Shown: one piece after another, positions 34,183-42,722 of the stretch
Layout of the letters: the number at the start of each line of letters is the position of its first letter
Numbering within the stretch: position 1 is the stretch's first letter
Assembly: GCA_937958105.1 (NCBI GenBank)
Contig: CALFXJ010000025.1
Span: forward strand, 1 to 58,123
Source: an uncultured Cellvibrio sp.
GTDB taxonomy: Bacteria; Pseudomonadota; Gammaproteobacteria; Pseudomonadales; Cellvibrionaceae
Length of the DNA stretch: 58,123 nt
Reading direction: 5' to 3'
Notes under the pieces: model-generated
Seen by the model: only the letters and a program-made list of their open reading frames with translations
Database searches by the model: none
What the model was told of the DNA's origin: nothing
Translations under genes and position numbers: made by a program

Positions 34183-35715
34183 TTAGCGCTCGATGCGTCG
34201 GCTCTCACGTCCGCCAGAATGTCCTGTAGGGCGGGACGTCCGTTCGATACGTTGCTGCGGCCGGTTCTGTTCAATGCGGCGCTGGTCAAAACGCGGTTGT
34301 TCATTCTGCCGATAATTTCTTTGCGGCTGACTTTCGGCACGCCGAATGACTTCTGTACGAGACGGACGCTCATCACGCCGAGTGTCGGGTGCAGATTGCC
34401 GGCGTTCATGTTGAACCTGTTTCGGCGGTTGGGTCTGCTCAGGACGCTGCTGATTTTCTCTCCAGGTCTGACGTACCGAATCCTGATTGCGTGGAGTATC
34501 CCGCCGCTGTTCCCTATGTTCACCGCTGCGTTGCACGGTACTGTCCCGGCGCTCATCACGGTTGAGACGTTCAGTGCGGTGATGTTCCGTCAGGTCCCGC
34601 GGACCTGTCTTGCTTGTATTAGGGCCGGTGCGCTGAACATGTTTGCCGTCTCCCGCTGCGTCGCGGCGTTCCTGAAGTCGCTCGCGTACACGGTCTGCAT
34701 CACTCTGGCCGCGCCAGTGGGTTCTGGGGGGCGGCGTCCCTGTGTTACGACGATCGACAGTTGTGGTAGTGCGTGCACTGTTGGGACGGTTGTGGCCCTC
34801 GGCAGTGTGGCGTCTGCTGTAGTTCCGTTGTTCCTGCAGGGTGCGGTAACTCTGCCGGTTGCTGCCATAGTGTTGCCGCACATGGTCATTGCGGTAGACA
34901 ACACCTCGGCGGTGTACCGGGTTGTGGTGCCAGTGACGCGCACCGTGATAATGAACAATATGTCGGCTGCTGTGGAAGCGTGGGTGATGATGATGGTGGT
35001 GGTGATCGACTACTACGACCCGGCGGTTGTGCCAGTGGAAGGCGCTGAAGAAAAAGGCGGGTGCCACGACAACGCGGGGGCCCCAGTAAAAGCCGGTGAC
35101 GAAGGTGTGGTGATGGGGGTGGTGCCAGTACACCGGTGGGTAGTCCGGCCACCACCAGTCGCCATAAATAACACGGGTGTCATAGTAGGGCACGTATACC
35201 ACCCGCTCCACGGCAGGCTCAATGACAATGACTTTTTCCTCCCGCTGGACCCGGACGTGCTCCATCTTGTCCAGGTTGCCCGAAGCGTAGGCCTTCTGAC
35301 GCAGGTCCTGGATTACATCCATAACCTCCGCTTCATCGGCGAGAAAGGCATCACCGACCCGCTGCGTCCAATCCAGGTCATCGCTCATTCGCTGGAGGAT
35401 CTGGGGAAAGGCGACCAGGGCTTTAACGCTGGGGTCCCAGTCCTGATTGTCCACCGCCGAGAGAGCGGCTTCGGCGCTGAGTTTGCTGTTAGCGGTGGCC
35501 CAGCGGGCGGCTTGCACCACTTCCAGCGGATAGGTGGAAGCGATGAGAACATGCGAGAGCACCGTGTCCGGGTACAGTGCAATGGGCGCCAGCATCTGAT
35601 CCAGTTCAGCGCGGGTGAAGTCCGGCGGCGGAGCTGTGCTGGTAGTCTGCGCCTGCCCCAGCAGGCTGACGCAGCTCAGACACAGGATTAACGCCAGTTT
35701 GGCGATGGCGTTCAT
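34183..35715 (-). CDS. Exported DUF3300 protein with His-rich segment
   Basis: A 510-residue protein with a signal peptide (about 1-22, ending LLGQAQ). A DUF3300 region (about 40-225) follows, with LAPIALYPDTVLSHVLIAST, NQDWDPSVKALVAFP and VYVPYYDTRVIYGDWWWP. Next is a very His-rich stretch (about 197-265, including seven His in a row), then a long basic, Arg/Gln-rich low-complexity tail. DUF3300 has no assigned function; members are cell-envelope proteins. The His patch could bind metal, which is inference. A single gene, ending by the repeat copy at 34018. Confidence 0.85.
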   Translation of the reverse strand: MNAIAKLALILCLSCVSLLGQAQTTSTAPPPDFTRAELDQMLAPIALYPDTVLSHVLIASTYPLEVVQAARWATANSKLSAEAALSAVDNQDWDPSVKALVAFPQILQRMSDDLDWTQRVGDAFLADEAEVMDVIQDLRQKAYASGNLDKMEHVRVQREEKVIVIEPAVERVVYVPYYDTRVIYGDWWWPDYPPVYWHHPHHHTFVTGFYWGPRVVVAPAFFFSAFHWHNRRVVVVDHHHHHHHPRFHSSRHIVHYHGARHWHHNPVHRRGVVYRNDHVRQHYGSNRQSYRTLQEQRNYSRRHTAEGHNRPNSARTTTTVDRRNTGTPPPRTHWRGQSDADRVRERLQERRDAAGDGKHVQRTGPNTSKTGPRDLTEHHRTERLNRDERRDSTVQRSGEHREQRRDTPRNQDSVRQTWRENQQRPEQTQPPKQVQHERRQSAPDTRRDERPSRTEVIRRAESQPQRNYRQNEQPRFDQRRIEQNRPQQRIERTSRPTGHSGGRESRRIER

Positions 35716-35821
35716 AATGGCCTCTCTTGTGATGAATAAATCACCACTGGTGGTGGTAAACCTGGTTCTGCTACCCGCTTCAGGGTGCCCCGTTCAGGCA
35801 CGCATTACAGAGGATACATAG

Positions 35822-35846
35822 GCGCCAGTCACGGGCACACTGGCGC
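35822..35846. terminator. Hairpin with T-run upstream of minC
   Basis: GCGCCAGT pairs with ACTGGCGC around a 9-base loop, followed on the plus strand by AGGG and five T. It lies in the 323-base gap (35716-36038) between DUF3300 and minC, more than 100 bases before the minC promoter. It may end upstream plus-strand transcripts. Confidence 0.45.
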
Positions 35847-35956
35847 AGGGTTTTTATAGTCCCGGGCGCCTTAACCCAAACTGAATAGGAAAGGGCCGGT
35901 ACCGTGACAATGACTATGACAGCCGAATCAACCAAGGTTATCCCTTACCGCTTGTA

Positions 35957-35986
35957 TTGACTAATAGGCCAAGCCCCCGATAATGG
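35957..35986 (+). promoter_or_regulatory. Candidate sigma-70 promoter of minCDE
   Basis: TTGACT (35957-35962) and TAATGG (35981-35986) with 18 bases between. Transcription would begin near 35993, which makes the in-frame ATG at 35994 leaderless and favours the ATG at 36039 for minC. Confidence 0.5.
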
Positions 35987-36038
35987 CCATCTTATGCGTT
36001 ATCCGTCGCCGACGGGCGTCCGCCACAGTGAGAAACGA

Positions 36039-36764
36039 ATGATAGATGTGAGTTTTCAATTAAAGGGTAGTGCCATCTCGGTCGTGGTGCTGGCCCTTAT
36101 CGACTATGATCCCGCCTCCCTTCGCCAGCAGCTACAGGAAAAAATCGATCAAGCTCCGCAATTCTTCATGAATTCCCCGGTCCTGATAAACCTGGATAAG
36201 CTGGAAAACCCTTCGCTCCTCAACGATTGCTCCGAACTCCTGCAGATCTGCCGTGACCTGGGCCTGCAGCCGCTCGGCTTTACGGCGGTGCCGGAGGCGC
36301 TCGAAGAAGCCGTCCAGACTACCGGACTGGCGACATTGCCCCGCCCCGGTGAGCGGGCCCTGAAGATGCCGGAGTCCGAGCCCAGCCCTGAACCCCAGGT
36401 AGAAAGAGTGGTCGAGGAGCGCTGGGTGCCGCGCGTGAGCAAGGTAATAACCCGCCCGGTTCGCTCGGGGCAGCAGATTTATGCCGAAGGCGCGGATCTG
36501 ATTGTGCTGGCGCAGGTCAGTGAAGGGGCTGAGGTGCTCGCTGACGGCCATATTCACATCTATGGTGCGCTGCGTGGCCGGGCCCTGGCAGGTGTGCGCG
36601 GTGACGAGGGCGCGCGGATTTTTTGCCAGAGTATGGAAGCCGAGCTGGTGTCGGTGGCAGGCAACTTCCTGCTGCGTGACTCATTTGCCGACGCTGTATT
36701 GAAAAAGCCGGTGCAGATTTATCTGGAAGGCGAGAATCTGCGAATCGAAAAACTCGCCTCCTGA
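36039..36764 (+). CDS. minC: Septum site inhibitor MinC
   Basis: A protein of about 241 residues with two parts: the N-terminal MinC_N domain starting at SFQLKGSAISVVVLAL, and the C-terminal beta-helix MinC_C (about 135-240) with DLIVLAQVSEGAEVLADGHIHIYG and ALRGRALAGVRGDEGARIF. A proline-rich linker (SEPSPEPQVE) joins them. It blocks FtsZ ring formation away from midcell when recruited by MinD. A start at 35994 is possible but would coincide with the transcription start and add 15 residues before the domain. First gene of minCDE. Confidence 0.94.
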   Translation: MIDVSFQLKGSAISVVVLALIDYDPASLRQQLQEKIDQAPQFFMNSPVLINLDKLENPSLLNDCSELLQICRDLGLQPLGFTAVPEALEEAVQTTGLATLPRPGERALKMPESEPSPEPQVERVVEERWVPRVSKVITRPVRSGQQIYAEGADLIVLAQVSEGAEVLADGHIHIYGALRGRALAGVRGDEGARIFCQSMEAELVSVAGNFLLRDSFADAVLKKPVQIYLEGENLRIEKLAS

Positions 36765-36827
36765 TTCGCCCGGTAAAGTATTGAACCTTATTGTTAACAG
36801 ATGACAGAACTCAAAAGGAGCCAGCCT

Positions 36828-37640
36828 TTGGCCAAGATTATCGTAGTGACTTCAGGTAAAGGTGGTGTCGGTAAAACCACCTCCAGTGCAGCAATCAGTA
36901 CCGGTCTGGCCCAGCGCGGCCATAAGACGGCGGTCATTGATTTTGACGTGGGCTTGCGCAACCTCGATCTGATCATGGGATGCGAGCGCCGCGTGGTTTA
37001 TGACTTTGTCAATGTCATCAAAGGTGAAGCCACCCTGAACCAGGCGCTGATCAAAGACAAACGCACTGAGGGCTTGTATATCCTGCCGGCTTCCCAGACC
37101 CGCGACAAAGATGCCCTGACTCCCGAGGGCGTCGAGACTGTATTGAATGACCTGGCGAAAGACTTTGAATACATCGTCTGCGATTCGCCGGCCGGCATTG
37201 AGAAAGGGGCGCAGATGGCGCTGTACTTCGCGGACATTGCTGTGGTGGTGACAAATCCCGAAGTATCTTCCGTGCGCGACTCTGATCGTATCCTCGGCAT
37301 CCTGCAGAGCAAATCCCGCCGCGCAGAGCGCGGCGAAGAGCCGGTCAAGGAGCATTTGCTGCTGACCCGCTATAACCCGGAGCGGGTAGAAAAAGGCGAG
37401 ATGCTGAGTGTGGCGGATGTCGAAGAAATTCTGGCGATTCCTCTGCTGGGCGTCATCCCGGAATCCGAAGCAGTACTCAAAGCATCCAACCAGGGCCTCC
37501 CGGTTATTCTTGACGCCGACAGCCAGGCCGGACAGGCCTACAGCGACGCGGTGGATCGGTTACTGGGCAAGGATATTCCCCACCGTTTTCTGGAAGTGCA
37601 GAAGAAAAACTTTCTCAAGCGTCTGCTGGGAGGTAAATAG
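36828..37640 (+). CDS. minD: Septum site ATPase MinD, TTG start
   Basis: A 270-residue deviant Walker ATPase starting MAKIIVVTSGKGGVGKTT. The start is the TTG at 36828: AGGAG stands 7 bases before it and the product then begins exactly as other MinD proteins do, while an in-frame ATG at 36801 would add nine odd residues. Switch regions DFDVGLRNLD and CDSPAGIEKGA are intact, and the C-terminal amphipathic membrane anchor KNFLKRLLGGK is present. It recruits MinC to the inner membrane and oscillates with MinE. Confidence 0.96.
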   Translation: MAKIIVVTSGKGGVGKTTSSAAISTGLAQRGHKTAVIDFDVGLRNLDLIMGCERRVVYDFVNVIKGEATLNQALIKDKRTEGLYILPASQTRDKDALTPEGVETVLNDLAKDFEYIVCDSPAGIEKGAQMALYFADIAVVVTNPEVSSVRDSDRILGILQSKSRRAERGEEPVKEHLLLTRYNPERVEKGEMLSVADVEEILAIPLLGVIPESEAVLKASNQGLPVILDADSQAGQAYSDAVDRLLGKDIPHRFLEVQKKNFLKRLLGGK

Positions 37641-37897
37641 TGAGTATCTTCGATTACCTGCGCAAGAAGCGCTCGCCCTCGTCGGCCTCCCTGGCGAAAG
37701 AGCGCCTGCAAATTATCGTCGCCCACGAACGCAACCGGCGTAGCCATCCGCAGCCGGACTTTCTGCCGCAGATGCAGCAGGAGATCATTGAGGTGGTGCG
37801 CAAGTACATCAATATTTCATCAGATCAGGTGGTGGTAAATCTGGACAATACGGATAACTGTTCCGTGCTTGAACTGAATATCACCCTACCGGAATGA
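37640..37897 (+). CDS. minE: Topological specificity factor MinE
   Basis: An 85-residue protein with the N-terminal anti-MinCD segment SASLAKERLQIIVAHERNRR (about 16-35) and the C-terminal topological domain (MQQEIIEVVRKYINI, LELNITLPE). The GTG start at 37640 overlaps the last base of the minD TAG, so translation is coupled. MinE stimulates MinD ATPase and confines MinC to the poles. A REP-like hairpin follows the stop. Confidence 0.95.
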   Translation: MSIFDYLRKKRSPSSASLAKERLQIIVAHERNRRSHPQPDFLPQMQQEIIEVVRKYINISSDQVVVNLDNTDNCSVLELNITLPE

Positions 37898-37901
37898 CGC
37901 G

Positions 37902-37932
37902 AGGTCGGATTATTCCTTCGGCATAATCCGAC
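37902..37932 (+). repeat. REP-like element after minE
   Basis: AGGTCGGATTAT and ATAATCCGAC form a 10-bp stem with loop TCCTTCGGC. It is the same family with a different loop. It lies 4 bases after minE and only 9 before the exonuclease start, so it may function as the minE 3' hairpin. Confidence 0.8.
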
Positions 37933-37941
37933 AATCTTTTT

Positions 37942-38568
37942 ATGCACAATGCCAACACCGTTATTGTCCTGGATTTTGAAACCACGGGTCTGTCCCCCGA
38001 GATGGGTGACAGGGCTATCGAGATCGGCGCAGTCCGCATTCAGGACGGTGTCATCACTGAACGTTTCCAACGGTTGATGAATCCGGGCAGGCCGGTCAGC
38101 AGTTTTATCGAGCAGTACACTGGCATTTCCAACGAGATGCTGCAGGATGCACCCCCGGCGGCGGAGGTGATGCAGGAGTTTGCAGCGTTTGTTGAAGACT
38201 ACAACCTCGTTGCGCACAACGCGTCCTTTGATCAGCGTTTTCTGCGGGCAGAACTGAAACGCCTGCGTCTGTCCTGCAATAATCCCTTTTCGTGTTCCAT
38301 GCTGGCGTCGCGGCGGATCTACCAGACAGCACCCAATCATACGTTGAGTGGCCTGGTGGATTTTAAGAAGATTCCCAACGACGGCGTTTTTCACCGCGCC
38401 TTGGCGGATGCCGAGATGACAGCCAGGCTGTGGCTGGCAATCCTGGAAGATATCGCCGAGATTTACAAAGTATCCGCCTGTTCATTCAACGTAATGCAAC
38501 AGCTGACGACCATCCCCAAACGCTCGGTGCAGAGTTTCTTTCAGAAAATCTCATTCAAGTCGGTTTAA
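37942..38568 (+). CDS. DnaQ-like 3'-5' exonuclease
   Basis: A 208-residue DEDDh exonuclease. Exo I is VIVLDFETTGLSP with Asp11 and Glu13; Exo II is NLVAHNASFDQRFL; Exo III is HRALADAEMTARLW with catalytic His and Asp. The DFETTG text and length fit the DnaQ/PolC-epsilon exonuclease group, but the protein is not fused to a polymerase or to a GIY-YIG domain, so proofreading or RNA/DNA trimming both remain possible. No ribosome site is clear because the REP element sits just upstream. Confidence 0.9.
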   Translation: MHNANTVIVLDFETTGLSPEMGDRAIEIGAVRIQDGVITERFQRLMNPGRPVSSFIEQYTGISNEMLQDAPPAAEVMQEFAAFVEDYNLVAHNASFDQRFLRAELKRLRLSCNNPFSCSMLASRRIYQTAPNHTLSGLVDFKKIPNDGVFHRALADAEMTARLWLAILEDIAEIYKVSACSFNVMQQLTTIPKRSVQSFFQKISFKSV

Positions 38569-38645
38569 ATAAAAGCCGAATATTGCGGTCCAAGCAGCTC
38601 CTTCAATGCTTTTCCAGCCTGTTTCATAAAACCCAGGGAGGTCGC

Positions 38646-39041
38646 ATGAAAATCGCACTGGTTGTTCTGCTGATATTGAGTCTGTTCCCTTATGCGTTTG
38701 CGTGGATTGCGGGTTATTACCGCCGCAAAGAACTGGGTGGAATCGACAATAAAAATCCTCGTCAGCAATATGCCCAGCTCAGTGGTCCGGGTGCGCGTGC
38801 GGTAGCGGCGCAGCAAAATGCCTGGGAGGCGCTGGCGCTTTACAGTGCTGCGTTGCTGGCGATAAGTCTGGCCGACCCGGCTGCTGAGCACCTGGCGACG
38901 GCCGCTGTTCTGGTGTTGATCTGCCGGATTCTGCACGGGATCTTTTATCTCGCTGATCTCGACAAGCTGCGCTCGCTGAGTTTTGCAGTCGGAACCCTGC
39001 CGTGTTTTTATTTATTTTATCTCGCTATATCCAGCAGTTGA
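38646..39041 (+). CDS. MAPEG-family membrane protein
   Basis: A 131-residue protein with four hydrophobic helices and the MAPEG text ARAVAAQQNAWEALALYSAAL, then RILHGIFYLADLDKLRSLSFAVG. MAPEG proteins include microsomal glutathione transferases; bacterial members of this form (COG3788-like) have no proven substrate. GGGAGG lies just before the ATG. It is convergent with the DUF3618 gene, with a strong hairpin between. Confidence 0.88.
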   Translation: MKIALVVLLILSLFPYAFAWIAGYYRRKELGGIDNKNPRQQYAQLSGPGARAVAAQQNAWEALALYSAALLAISLADPAAEHLATAAVLVLICRILHGIFYLADLDKLRSLSFAVGTLPCFYLFYLAISSS

Positions 39042-39067
39042 TGATCGATGGAACTGCAGGAATACCA

Positions 39068-39102
39068 TCACTCCTTGCCGATAAAGTGGCGGCAAGGAGT
39101 GA
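39068..39102. terminator. Hairpin between convergent MAPEG and DUF3618 genes
   Basis: TCACTCCTTGCCG pairs perfectly with CGGCAAGGAGTGA (13 bp, 9-base loop). There is no T-run on either side, so it may be a bidirectional 3' stabiliser or a weak terminator. Confidence 0.55.
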
Positions 39103-39109
39103 GCAGCCC

Positions 39110-39877
39110 TTACTGCGGGCCGTAGGGTGATTGCGGGCTTTGCTGATGAAAATTGCGATGAGGATCTTCAGTTACGTCCTGACTGAATTCCTGGGCCTGG
39201 TTGCGGGTTTTATCGTAAAGGTCTTTGGCTTTCGCGCGTCCCTGATCTACCAGATGATCCCGTGTCTTACCCAGTAATTTATCTTCCTGACGTGTGGGTG
39301 GCAGTGCTCCGCCAATCAATGCGCCCAAGGCTATGCCAAGCGCGCCGAGTGCTAAAGGCTGCTGCTCCAGCATGTGAGTAAACCCGACTTTTGCACGCTC
39401 TCCCTGGTGGCGCAGAGAATCCGCTGCATGTTGTGCCTGATGCTTCAGATGATCTGCGCCCTGGTTCAATTGTGTTTTCATATCCGTAGCAGACTTGCCC
39501 AGATGATCCTGCATCTGCTTGCCCCGTTCAGTCAGGGAAGTGTGAGAACTTCCGACTGTCGTAGACGTGTCGCGGTAGCCAGTTGTGGTGTATTGGGTAG
39601 AAAGCTGACGTGGATGCTGCTGGCCGTAGATCAGCCACCCCAGACCCACCGCAGTGAGAAGGGTAGGAACCGGGTTGCGCTTGACGGTATCCACCAGATT
39701 CTGTGAAAACTCGCCACTGTTCTCGCGGGCATAAGTCAGCACCTGATCTACCAGATGAGAGGGCGATAATTTTTCTTCCAGCGCACTCAGCGTCTCACTC
39801 ATATGAGCGCGGCTCTGATCAACTTCACGTTCCAGTTGCGCCGGGTCTTTATGGGATTCTGCATTAATGCTGGTCAT
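39110..39877 (-). CDS. DUF3618 membrane-associated protein
   Basis: A 255-residue protein. The N-terminal part (about 10-60) is the DUF3618 pattern: LEREVDQSRAHMSETLSALEEKLSP, LVDQVLTYAREN. A short hydrophobic stretch VPTLLTAVGLGWLIYG is next, then a long Gln/His/Lys helical region with apolipoprotein-like repeats (MKTQLNQGADHLKHQAQHAAD), and a second hydrophobic stretch ALGALGIALGALIGGAL. DUF3618 proteins are envelope-associated, function unknown. Its start overlaps the stop of the holin-X-like gene by 4 bases. Last gene of the three-gene unit. Confidence 0.85.
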   Translation of the reverse strand: MTSINAESHKDPAQLEREVDQSRAHMSETLSALEEKLSPSHLVDQVLTYARENSGEFSQNLVDTVKRNPVPTLLTAVGLGWLIYGQQHPRQLSTQYTTTGYRDTSTTVGSSHTSLTERGKQMQDHLGKSATDMKTQLNQGADHLKHQAQHAADSLRHQGERAKVGFTHMLEQQPLALGALGIALGALIGGALPPTRQEDKLLGKTRDHLVDQGRAKAKDLYDKTRNQAQEFSQDVTEDPHRNFHQQSPQSPYGPQ

Positions 39878-40302
39878 CTCGTAGCTCCTTTGATTGCGCT
39901 CTGGTCTTTATGAAGTGAATTGAGCGTATGGCTGGGTTTCAACGATGAGGCTTCCAGTTTTTTCTTGCCGGCCTGCATCATGGCAAAACCGATCAGGGTC
40001 ACTACGCCGCCGACAATAAGCGACGCGAGCCAAAGTTCCATGACCTGACCCAATCCTAATACCGCGGCGAGCAACAGGAACAGAAAGCCGCTTTGCAGCA
40101 CAGCTCCGCCGCTCATCAATCCGAGAATGCCGGTCTTGGCGCTGCTCATGGAATGGGAGATTTCTGATTTGGCCAGCGCCACTTCTTTCGTGAAGAGCGA
40201 GGTAACATCGTTGGCCAGTTCTCTCATCAATGTCGTAAGCGATTTGTCCGACGGGGTAGTGCTGACTGCACTGAGTTTTGGATTTCTGATGGGCTCGCTC
40301 AT
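39874..40302 (-). CDS. Holin-X (DUF1469)-like membrane protein
   Basis: A 142-residue protein with the phage-holin-X/DUF1469 layout: a helical N-part LTTLMRELANDVTSLFTKEVALAKSEIS, two hydrophobic helices (AVLQSGFLFLLLAAVLGLG and LWLASLIVGGVVTLIGFAMM), and a basic tail. Despite the family name most bacterial members are not phage genes. It overlaps both neighbours by 4 bases, so the three proteins are made together. They probably act at the inner membrane in envelope stress; that role is inferred. Confidence 0.82.
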   Translation of the reverse strand: MSEPIRNPKLSAVSTTPSDKSLTTLMRELANDVTSLFTKEVALAKSEISHSMSSAKTGILGLMSGGAVLQSGFLFLLLAAVLGLGQVMELWLASLIVGGVVTLIGFAMMQAGKKKLEASSLKPSHTLNSLHKDQSAIKGATR

Positions 40303-40868
40303 ATTGCACCTCCACTTAATGTTGATCCGTTACCTTTGTAAGTTGTGTCCTGTTCCGTTGAGATACGTGTGCTATAGCCACTTGTCAGCGATGCATCCGC
40401 CGGTACCTGTGTGGATTGCGTATGTCGGGTATCAGTATCATGGCTTGGCCGATGCGAACTTGCTTTGGCGAAGCGTGCAAGACCCAGCCCTATGGCGATG
40501 CTGGCACCGATAAATAACGCAGGATTGCGCCGGGCTACTCCCTCAGCTTCATGAATCAATTCATCAATACTTTTATGGCGCAGGTTCTCGGCCAGTTCAC
40601 TGATGCCGGACGCAAATTGCGTAACGTATTCGGATAATGCCTGCTGGTGATGTTCCTGCAGGTCTTCAGCCGCTACGTCGGCGGCGTGGGCAAGACCTTC
40701 CACGTTTTTTGCAATCTGCTCACGGTTTTCCGAAAAGGTTTCGGAAGTTTTTTGCCGCGTTTCGCTGGCTATTTCAGATGCGGCCGCTTTCACATCGCTT
40801 TTCATTGTTCCGGTTCCGCTTTGCGGTGGCTTCGTATAAGACTTTGGCTTTGTGTCATCGAATTCCAT
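40299..40868 (-). CDS. Helical DUF883-like membrane-anchored protein
   Basis: A 189-residue protein. The N-terminal half is polar and helix-forming with Ala/Glu/Ser repeats (VKAAASEIASETRQKTSETF). The middle reads EEHHQQALSEYVTQFASGIS-like amphipathic text. A DUF883/nutrient-deprivation-like anchor, ARRNPALFIGASIAIGLGLARFAKAS, follows at about 112-137, and the tail is Ser/Thr-rich and disordered. First gene of the overlapping unit. Membrane-anchored ribosome-binding or stress-coat roles are known in relatives; none is proven here. Confidence 0.8.
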   Translation of the reverse strand: MEFDDTKPKSYTKPPQSGTGTMKSDVKAAASEIASETRQKTSETFSENREQIAKNVEGLAHAADVAAEDLQEHHQQALSEYVTQFASGISELAENLRHKSIDELIHEAEGVARRNPALFIGASIAIGLGLARFAKASSHRPSHDTDTRHTQSTQVPADASLTSGYSTRISTEQDTTYKGNGSTLSGGAI

Positions 40869-41386
40869 CGTCGTGTACCTCGAATTGTTTTAAGTAATGC
40901 GCGTTGCGCGGGACTGTTTCTATTCAAAATAATTGGAGCAAAAAGCAGGCCGGTTTCCTCTGCGTTGTTATTTATGCTGCTGATTTGTGGAGGCTGAAAA
41001 TGATTAAGCACATCGTGCGGCAAAGGGTGAAAAAAGCAGCGCGCGATCACACCTTCTGGCGTAATAGATAGTGAAAGAGAAAGGAGCTGGCTGGTTGAGC
41101 TGGGCAGTTTTTTAAAGTCGCGGTACGCCAGTTTTACAGTACAGATGAAGATCAGCGTTTGGCTTGTGTAAAGCTTACAAGCTGTTCTGGAGAAGAAGTG
41201 ATTACCCGGCTTCGCCGGCGGAGCGAGACACAGCCCTTTAAAGGAGAGGGCTTCATGGGTGTGGGCAGGGCAGGCTGCTTGAATAAAATTCCGGTTTTCC
41301 ATGACTTTTTTGCATGGAAGAATAATGGGTGAATGGTGTACAATCCGCGCCTATTTTCATCCGCTTCCCTGTTCAGGACCTACTCC
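40869..41386. other. 518-base gap before glyA, regulatory region of both neighbours
   Basis: No supported gene. It must hold the minus-strand promoter of the stress operon and the glyA promoter. A near-palindrome GCTTGT...ACAAGC lies at 41162-41182, and a possible -10 TACAAT lies at 41339 near the glyA start. No PurR or MetR box of the enterobacterial type and no recognisable riboswitch was seen. Confidence 0.4.
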
Positions 41387-42652
41387 ATGTTTGATAAAAG
41401 CCAGACTATTGCTTCCTTTGACCCTGAAATCTGGGCCTCCATCCAAAATGAAGGTCGTCGTCAGGAAGAACATATCGAACTGATCGCATCCGAAAACTAC
41501 ACCAGCCCGCTGGTGATGGCCGCTCAAGGTACCAAGCTGACCAATAAGTACGCCGAGGGCTATCCAGGCAAGCGCTACTACGGCGGCTGTGAATATGTAG
41601 ACCAAAGTGAAGCGCTGGCCATTGAGCGTGCCAAGCAGCTGTTTGGCGCTGACTATGCCAACGTTCAACCCCACTCCGGCTCACAGGCTAACTCAGCGGT
41701 ATACGCCGCCCTGTGTGCCCCGGGCGACACCGTGCTGGGCATGAGCCTGGCCCATGGCGGTCACCTGACTCACGGTGCCAAGGTCAGCTTCTCCGGCAAG
41801 ATGTACAACGCGGTGCAGTATGGCCTGAACCCGGAAACTGGTCTGGTGGATTACGATGAGGTAGAGCGTCTGGCTCTGGAGCACAAGCCGCGCATGATCG
41901 TGGCAGGCTTTTCTGCCTACTCCCAGGTAATGGACTGGCAGCGTTTCCGTGATATCGCTGATAAGGTCGGTGCTTATCTGCTGGTTGATATGGCTCACGT
42001 AGCCGGTCTGGTGGCGGCTGGCGTATACCCCAGCCCGGTACAGATCGCTGACGTCACGACCTCCACTACCCACAAAACCCTGCGCGGTCCGCGCGGCGGC
42101 ATCATCCTGGCTAAAGCCAACGAAGAGATTGAAAAGAAACTGAACTCAGCGGTCTTCCCCGGTGGACAGGGCGGCCCCTTGATGCACGTGATTGCGGCCA
42201 AGGCGATCAGCTTCAAGGAAGCCATGACCCCGGAATACAAGACTTATCAGCAACAAGTCGTGAAGAATGCCAAGGCGATGGCGGCCACCTTCATTGAGCG
42301 CGGTATCAAGATCGTCTCCGGCGGAACTGAAAACCACCTGATGCTGGTGGATCTGATTGGCAAAGAGTACACCGGTAAAGATGCGGACGAAGCCCTGGGC
42401 AACGCCAACATTACCGTCAACAAGAACTCTGTACCCAATGACCCTCGTTCACCCTTTGTGACCTCCGGTCTGCGTGTGGGTACTCCGGCCATCACTACCC
42501 GTGGTTTCAAGGAAGCTGAGTGTGTGGCTCTGACCCACTGGATCTGCGACATCCTCGATGCGCTGGAAGCAGGCAATGCGGCTCCGGTGATTGAAACCGT
42601 TAAAGCCAAGGTGCTGGAAGTGTGCAGCAAGTTCCCGGTTTACGCTGAATAA
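41387..42652 (+). CDS. glyA: Serine hydroxymethyltransferase GlyA
   Basis: A 421-residue PLP enzyme. The PLP lysine is Lys230 in TTSTTHKTLRGPRGG; other family marks are IELIASENYTS, NKYAEGYPGKRYYGG and the tail FVTSGLRVGTPAITTRGF. It converts serine and tetrahydrofolate to glycine and methylene-THF in the cytoplasm. The ATG at 41387 is preferred; an in-frame GTG or ATG upstream at 41333 would add 18 residues not found in the family. A strong terminator follows, then nrdR. Confidence 0.97.
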   Translation: MFDKSQTIASFDPEIWASIQNEGRRQEEHIELIASENYTSPLVMAAQGTKLTNKYAEGYPGKRYYGGCEYVDQSEALAIERAKQLFGADYANVQPHSGSQANSAVYAALCAPGDTVLGMSLAHGGHLTHGAKVSFSGKMYNAVQYGLNPETGLVDYDEVERLALEHKPRMIVAGFSAYSQVMDWQRFRDIADKVGAYLLVDMAHVAGLVAAGVYPSPVQIADVTTSTTHKTLRGPRGGIILAKANEEIEKKLNSAVFPGGQGGPLMHVIAAKAISFKEAMTPEYKTYQQQVVKNAKAMAATFIERGIKIVSGGTENHLMLVDLIGKEYTGKDADEALGNANITVNKNSVPNDPRSPFVTSGLRVGTPAITTRGFKEAECVALTHWICDILDALEAGNAAPVIETVKAKVLEVCSKFPVYAE

Positions 42653-42691
42653 GCCACCTGATAACCCTTGGGTTTATCAAAAACCGGTGAT

Positions 42692-42722
42692 AAAAAAGGC
42701 AGCTGATCCAGCTGCCTTTTTT
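42692..42722 (+). terminator. Intrinsic terminator of glyA
   Basis: A 13-bp stem (AAAAAAGGCAGCT against AGCTGCCTTTTTT) with a 5-base loop and a T-run inside the 3' arm, 40 bases after glyA. Confidence 0.88.

Noticed and set aside
34168..35691. 507-codon open frame on the plus strand opposite the DUF3300 gene
   Set aside because: It is the antisense shadow of a gene with strong codon bias and His/Arg-rich text; its product has no domain look and no ribosome site.
39874..40302. Holin-X-like gene as a sign of prophage
   Set aside because: No other phage gene is nearby; the family is common in chromosomal membrane operons.
41162..41182. GCTTGT...ACAAGC as a PurR or MetR site for glyA
   Set aside because: It fits neither the PurR (CG-centred) nor the MetR consensus and is about 200 bases from the start.
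40802..41302. 166-codon minus-strand frame before the DUF883-like gene
   Set aside because: It overlaps the first gene of the stress operon, has no domain or ribosome site, and lies in a regulatory region.
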